Of a DNA stretch of 64,000 nucleotides, positions 59,063 through 64,000 are shown one piece after another; position 1 is the stretch's first letter, and every line of letters starts with the position of its first letter. Below the pieces are notes generated by a model. That model made no database searches and was not told where the DNA came from. It worked only from the letters and a program-made list of their open reading frames with translations. The stretch lies in NCBI RefSeq assembly GCF_018446385.1, contig NC_055990.1, positions 133,188,996-133,252,995 on the forward strand. The letters run 5' to 3'. The DNA is from Zingiber officinale (taxonomy: Eukaryota > Streptophyta > Magnoliopsida > Zingiberales > Zingiberaceae). The translations under genes were made by a program, and so were the position numbers.

Positions 59063-60278
59063 TCACTCATTCTCATCCTCATCATCTCTCAGATAATCAA
59101 AAATCCTCTGCTGCTCCTTCTGTAATGCATCAGTATGTTCTATCATCTCATGACGAATATCAGCAACTTGTCCCTGAAGAGAGCTGTACTGATCATCCAT
59201 TTTTGTTTCCAATGAGTCAAAGCGACTGAAAATATCATCTCACAGACGGGTAAAGAAGTCACTAGTTGGAGGAGGAGGAGGAGCATATGAACTGCTTTGA
59301 GGAAAATCGGAGAAGGGTGTCATGGCAAATCCAGGATCAATGACCACAGGAGGAGGCGCAGTAACGGGAACCGAATCATCCTCATCAATAGGATCGTCAA
59401 CAACCGGTGGGATGTAGTGTGGAAGTGTTCGTTTGTACACAAGGCCTTCGGCGCTTGTCTTAATCCTAGCCAAGGATAATTGCCTAACCCCGACAAGATC
59501 AAAGTCAGACAACTCAATCAACTCGCCTCGATGAACTCCTACTCCGAGATTGACAATATAAGCAGTGAGAACATGACACTGAATCATATGAACCTTAAGT
59601 GAAGTACTGTACCCTGAATAGTAAATGATAGATCTGAATACCCAGTAGCCTAGGTCAAAGTCTAGTCTGTGTTTAAGGGCGTACATCAGAAAAAGATGAA
59701 CTGGACGCAAAACACCCTGATCTCCAGATGATAAAGGATAAACACAAGACACAACCATCTTACAAAAAGCGTTATCTCTTGGACTAAGACGTACAGTTGA
59801 TATTTTTTTAGAACGAGGTCCCTCAAAGAAGTCAGCATACATGAGGTCTAAAGTCAGATGAGAAAAAGGAGCAGGTAATGGATCAGGAAGAGACTTACTA
59901 AAAAAGATACGGTTAACTGACGGTCGGATCCGTAGAAATCGAAGAAACATGTCAAGATCAAACAACATGTCTCTAGTAGCAACTCTAGTCCTAAAATGAT
60001 GGGGATCAAGTTCGCACAAGTTGTGGTAAAATTCCGAACAGAGAATAGGATTGTATGCATGTCTACAAAAGATGACGCTATCAAGTTGATAGTGTTGATT
60101 GATCTCTATGACCTCAGGACAAAAGGTTTGATAGAATTGGAGATCCAAACAACGAGTACCGATAATCTTAAATTTTTTATTAGGAAAGGATAGACGCAAT
60201 TCGTCGGTAGAGAACCTAGGATCTTGGCTAGGATTAAGAGAGCTAGCCTCTCTTTGTGCAATAGCTCTACTTTTCTCA
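59063..60278 (-). pseudogene. Second gene of SIRE-like element: 'putative plant transposon protein'-like ORF
   Basis: One frame runs from a possible CTATATAG acceptor (60279) to a TGA at 59063-59065, about 404 codons. It is interrupted only by TGA at 59240-59242. After a basic start come DPRFSTDELRLSFPNKKF, SEFYHNLCELDPHHF, FFEGPRSKK, RLSPRDNAFCKMVV, PVHLFLMYALKHRLDFDLGY and MIQCHVLTAYIVNLGV. Then a proline-rich linker and a coiled-coil tail (MDDQYSSLQGQVADIRHEM) ending DYLRDDEDENE. The central block fits my recollection of Pfam PF20167, a domain of unknown function in plant element proteins. No in-frame ATG is seen; an ATG at about 60390 is closed by a near stop. A promoter sits upstream. 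It is element-encoded and unrelated to gag or pol. Confidence 0.65.
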
Positions 60279-60448
60279 CTATATAAAAATAAAATGCAAT
60301 AAGTAAATTGTGCAAAAAAAAAATATTAAAAAGAATAGAATAAAAGAATGTTATTGAGGCATTTTCGGATAGGAAGAGGCTAGAATCGGCGAATAGATAG
60401 AGGAGTAGAAGAATGAATTTGGATGAGTTGTGAGGGTTGCTCGCGTCT

Positions 60449-60667
60449 ACTTATATAGAAGATGATCGGTCGACCGATAAAAACGTTCGGTCGACCGATA
60501 CTTTAACTTTGGCATAGAGAGAGGGAAGGTGAAGGGTAGTTGAACGGATGAGATTTAATGTTTTCGGTCGACCGATAACCATGTCCGGTCGACCGAATAA
60601 TTGAATAGTCTTAGTGTGGCATAAACAAGGTTTGGTCGACCGAACCAATTGATCGGTCGACGGAACC
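60449..60667 (-). promoter_or_regulatory. Internal promoter: six GGTCGACC palindromes upstream of a TATA box
   Basis: Motifs of the same kind as in the LTR lie at about 60465, 60486, 60563, 60583, 60630 and 60651. On the minus strand they are followed by CTTCTATATAAG (60460-60449), then by a leader rich in C and T towards the ORF at 60278. Motif type, order and closeness to the TATA box mirror the LTR promoter. Confidence 0.7.
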
Positions 60668-60671
60668 GAAT

Positions 60672-61665
60672 TTTTTTTTTTTAAGTGTAAATGATTTTTA
60701 AGTAATTTTAAAATAACTTTTAAATAAGTTTAAATAATGTTTTAAAATAATTTTTAATTAATTTTAAATTAAGTTTTAAAATAATTTTTAATTAAGTTTA
60801 AATAATGTTTTAAAATAATTTTAATTAAATTTAAATAATGTTTTAAAATAATTTTCAATTAAATTTAAATAATGTTTTAAAATAATTTTTAATTAAGTTT
60901 AAATTAAAATTTTAAAATAATTTTAATTAAGTTTAAATAAAGTTTTAAAATAATTTTAAATTAAGTTTAAATAATGTTTTTAAAATAATTTTTAATTAAG
61001 TTTAAATAAAGTTTTAAAATAATTTTAAATTAAGTTTAAATAATGTTTTAAAATAATTTTAATTAAGTTTAAATATTTTTTTAAAATAATTTTAATTAAA
61101 TTTAAATAATGTTTTTAAATAATTTTTAATTAAGTTTAAATAATGTTTTTTAAAATAATTAAGTTTTTTTTAATGAAGTTTTAAAATAATTTTAATTAAA
61201 TTTAAATAATGTTTTAAAATAATTTTTAATTAAGTTTAAATAATGTTTTTTAAAATAATTAAGTTTTTTTTTAAAATAATTTTTAATTAAGTTTAAATAA
61301 AGTTTTAAAATAATTTTAAATTAATTTTAAATAATGTTTTTTAAAATAATTTTTAATTAAGTTTAAATAAAGTTTTAAAATAATTTTAAATTAAGTTTAA
61401 ATAATGTTTTAAAATAATTTTAATTAAGTTTAAATAGAGTTTTAAAATAATTTTAAATAATGTTTTTTAAAATAATTTTTAATTAAGTTTAAATAAAGTT
61501 TTAAAATAATTTTGAATTAAGTTTAAATAATGTTTTAAAATAATTTTAATTAAGTTTAAATAATATTTTTAAAATAATTTTTAATTAAGTTTAAATAATG
61601 TTTTAAAATAATTAAATTTTTTTTTTAAAAAAAATAATTTTAATTAAGTTTAAATAACTCGGTTT
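60672..61665. repeat. AT-only tandem array, ~34-bp unit, about 30 copies
   Basis: Units read AAGTTTAAATAATG then TTTTAAAATAATTTTTAATT, with lengths of 32-36 bases and many small variants. It separates gag from the internal promoter. C is almost absent. Confidence 0.9.
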
Positions 61666-62221
61666 GAATTTGGTTTGATAATTAATCGAATTTGAAAAAG
61701 ATTATTGAACTCATGTTAGATTCAAACTTAGCTTTGGGTTAATCAAGCAGGCTTCATAAGGATAAGCTTTCAGCTCAGTGGCGAGGCATACGGCCTACTT
61801 GGATATCATTAGACCCCTTGCTGAAGGCTTTCCAAACTGTTCCCGCCAAAAAAATTTAATACTAAATATTGGTCTAACTAGTCCATGTTTGACTGGGGTA
61901 GTTTCGGTCAGATCCACTAAGTCTAGTGCACCAGGTAGAATTCCATATTCAACCTAGACATGCCTTCGACAGAGTTTCCTTGACGTACTATCATCCCAAT
62001 CCATTCCAGTGCTATGTTATAGGGTTTGGTAAACCTTTTTCATCTAACCGTTCTAATAATCCTAATCCTAAGTATTGAGTTTGGTTTAATTAAGTTGGTT
62101 GGATTATTTTTCTAGTTGCTCCCCCTAAGTCATAGCTTAGATAAGGTCTATCTAAGTAATGAATTTGACTTTTGGGAACCAAGTAGAAATTTGGTTTAAT
62201 TGGTTTGGTTAGTTGTTTTGT
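61666..62221 (-). other. Gag-downstream sequence where protease/integrase would be expected
   Basis: On the minus strand a readable stretch continues briefly after the gag stop (NFYLVPKSQIHYLDRPYLSYD), then no coding signature. Nothing resembling protease, integrase or RT is seen before the AT-rich array. Confidence 0.5.
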
Positions 62222-63736
62222 TTAAACCCATGCTTGGACTTGACTTCTAACATTTTGACTAATTAGAGACATGCATGATTTGTTCGTTTTGTTCGGTTTA
62301 TAGCCAAGCCCCGATTTGTTGTACACAGCTCGTTGCGATCCAAGTACCATATTTAGACACTTGGATCCCATTTCGAACCTTTCCAATGTTTTCTTGAGTC
62401 GCTCAACTTGACCTTTCAAATCGGAATTTTCTTCCTCAAGTTTTTCAATTTGAGTAGAAGTTCCGACTTGAACTTGGTTAGTCGAGTCACTCAAGCTAAC
62501 TTGTTGCTTAAGGTGGTCTATTTCCTTAAGTAACAAGTTATTTTGTTTTTCTGAATTTGTTAATTTTTTAAACAAACATTTAACTACTTTAAGTAAATTT
62601 GACTGTGAATAAATCGTTACCATATTCGGATCTTTCGATCCGGGGCTTCTATCGGAATCGAGGTCGATCTCGGACTCGTATTCTTCGTCGGACTCGGACT
62701 CGGAATCTTCGTTCCTTGCCATAAATGCAAGGTGACTCGAGTGCTTCGTTTGCTCCGTGTCGGATTCGTCGGAAGAGGTTTCGTCCCAAGTCGCTTGAAG
62801 TGCCTTCTTCCGTCTTGTCGATTTGGGTCGTTCTTCTTTCTAATTTGGGCATTCGTTTTTGAAATACCCCTTTTTGTTGCATCCATAACAAATCATTTCT
62901 GATTTGTTTTGGATCTGGTTTAGTGGAATCTTTTTGGTATTTCTTCTAAACTTTTTCTTAGTCAACAATCTTGGGACCATGTTGACTAGTTCTTCTTCGT
63001 TTGTTGAATCTGAGTCTGACTCGCTTTTAGACTCGATCTTTGTTTTTGATTTTGTCTCTTTGCTTGAACCTGCATACAAAGCAACTCCTTTCTCGACATG
63101 GCTCATGTTAGATTGCTCGTGTAATTCCAACTCGCAAAACAATTCGTCTAACTTAAGAATTGAAAGATCTTTGGAAACTTTGTATGCATCTACAATTGAT
63201 GCCCACAAAGCATTCCTCGGAAAGGCGTTCAGAGCGTACCTTATCGTGTCACGATTTTCGAGTTCGTGTCTGATCAGGTGAAGACCGTTGAGGATGTCCT
63301 TCAGTCGGGCGTGTAGTTGCGAGGCCGTCTCTCCAGGAAATATTTTTATATTAAGTAAATTATTTAAAAGAAGATCTCGTTTGTTTACCTTTGAGTCGTC
63401 GGTTCCTTCGTGTAATTTGATTAGTGAGTCCCACAAGTCTTTGGCGTTGTCGTAGGGACCAACTCGGTTCAATTCCTCCATTATGAGTCCACACTGAATG
63501 GTGTTGATCGCCTTGTAATTTAGTTGTGCCTTTTTGACCATTTGTGGAGTCCATTCTTCCGGTTCTAGAGTTGTTCCGTCCTTCGTTGGAGGAGTATAAC
63601 CTTTCAAGATTGTGAACCAGAGCTCGATGTCGGACTTCAGGAAACACTCCATTCTATTCTTCCAGTAGCTAAAGTTTTCTCCTTTGAATAGTGGAGGTCG
63701 GACCGTGCTATAGCCTTCTTGATATGAATTCGACAT
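62222..63736 (-). pseudogene. SIRE-like copia gag, one in-frame stop
   Basis: ATG at 63736 opens MSNSYQEGYSTVRPPLFKG, then YWKNRMECFLKSDIELWFTI, AQLNYKAINTIQCGL, AKDLWDSLIKLHEGTDDSK, NLLNIKIFPGETASQLHARL, and a nucleocapsid knuckle CYGCNKKGYFKNEC with Tyr in place of the usual His. A TAG at 62840-62842 follows. The frame then stays open, unshifted, for 205 more codons: acidic SESESDEEYESEIDLDSD, a coiled coil (IEKLEEENSDLKGQVERLKKTLERF), and LGSQRAVYNKSGLGYKP, a signature of SIRE-type gag. It ends at 62222. Gag packages element RNA. The altered knuckle and the stop suggest reduced or lost function. Confidence 0.88.
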
Positions 63737-63898
63737 CCTTGCAAAGCACAGATTAAAAAAAATATTTCCAAGACTTTTGTCTTGGGATTAGTAGTGCTTG
63801 AAAAAATAGAGATAATGAAAAATATTAAAGAAATTTGAAGAAAAGAAAAGATTTTAAAGATGCTTAGAAAATCGGTTAAGAAATTTCAGAGCTAACTT

Positions 63899-63911
63899 GG
63901 CTCTGATACCA
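63899..63911 (-). promoter_or_regulatory. Primer-binding site of SIRE-like element
   Basis: GGCTCTGATACCA, the reverse complement of TGGTATCAGAGCC, lies two bases from the LTR end at 63914. Confidence 0.88.
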
Positions 63912-63913
63912 AT

Positions 63914-64000
63914 TGATAGGATCGAGTAGCACGATAGAGGGGGGGTGAATATCGCTTCTTTTTAAAACTATTCTTTTCTTTTTAAGTCAGAATCGTGCAG
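63914..64000 (-). repeat. 5' LTR of SIRE-like element (only its end in window)
   Basis: Matches 56455-56550 closely. The 3' LTR copy has a small G-run length difference. The remaining ~1.35 kb lie beyond the window. Confidence 0.88.

Larger units (their letters stand above)
56455..64000 (-). mobile_element. SIRE-like Ty1/copia element lacking pol (runs off right edge)
   Basis: Bases 56455-56550 recur at 63914-64000, and a PBS (63899-63911, minus strand) precedes the right copy. The element therefore reads right to left, with its 5' LTR off the window. The interior (57891-63913, 6.0 kb) holds gag (63736-62222), an AT-rich array, and a second gene (about 60278-59063) under its own TATA box. 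I can find no protease, integrase, RT or RNase H. Several purine tracts precede the 3' LTR. The element would need enzymes from a partner to move. The left insertion point lies inside another LTR. Confidence 0.85.

Overview
This window is nuclear DNA from a flowering plant with a large, repeat-rich genome. The evidence is a ten-exon plant-type U1-70K gene with small AT-rich introns, a pentatricopeptide-repeat (PPR) remnant, and many plant LTR retrotransposons primed by initiator-tRNA-Met-type binding sites. The sequence does not allow a species call.

Layout. Positions 1-24719 are one Ty3/gypsy (Tekay/Del-like) element whose 5' LTR runs off the left edge. Two elements are nested in its interior: a Ty1/copia element (3580-12454, TSD TGCAC) and a PIF/Harbinger DNA transposon (14175-20095, TSD TAA). 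The Harbinger element keeps both of its spliced genes open: a 347-aa DDE transposase and a 315-aa Myb/SANT-like partner. Positions 24743-26946 hold half of a foldback repeat and a solo-LTR-like stretch. Positions about 26950-31950 are a decayed Tat-lineage Ty3 element with integrase, a 64-bp tandem array and an antisense spliced gene. A reversed fragment of the copia LTR lies at 31949-32192.

Positions 32740-40400 hold the only clearly functional host gene, U1-70K (509 aa, one GC-AG intron, a long sixth intron inside the RRM). Positions 41361-48270 contain two solo-LTR-type repeats and a broken PPR gene. Positions 48273-51583 are a copia element with unusually short 113-bp LTRs and an intact TSD (GTGTA). 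Its gag-protease half is inverted and flanked by two primer-binding sites. Positions 53560-54753 are a decayed copia gag-protease, cut by an LTR fragment (54754-56454), which is itself split by a 919-bp foldback element (TSD GAAAT).

Positions 56455-64000 are a minus-strand SIRE-like copia element running off the right edge. It has gag but no recognisable protease, integrase, reverse transcriptase or RNase H. In their place are an AT-rich array and a second gene resembling the 'putative plant transposon protein' domain. A cluster of GGTCGACC-core palindromes sits just upstream of a TATA box in two places: the LTR and the promoter region of the second gene. I regard this duplicated promoter module in a pol-less element as the most unusual feature of the window. 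The intact Harbinger element and the copia element with the PBS-flanked inversion come next.
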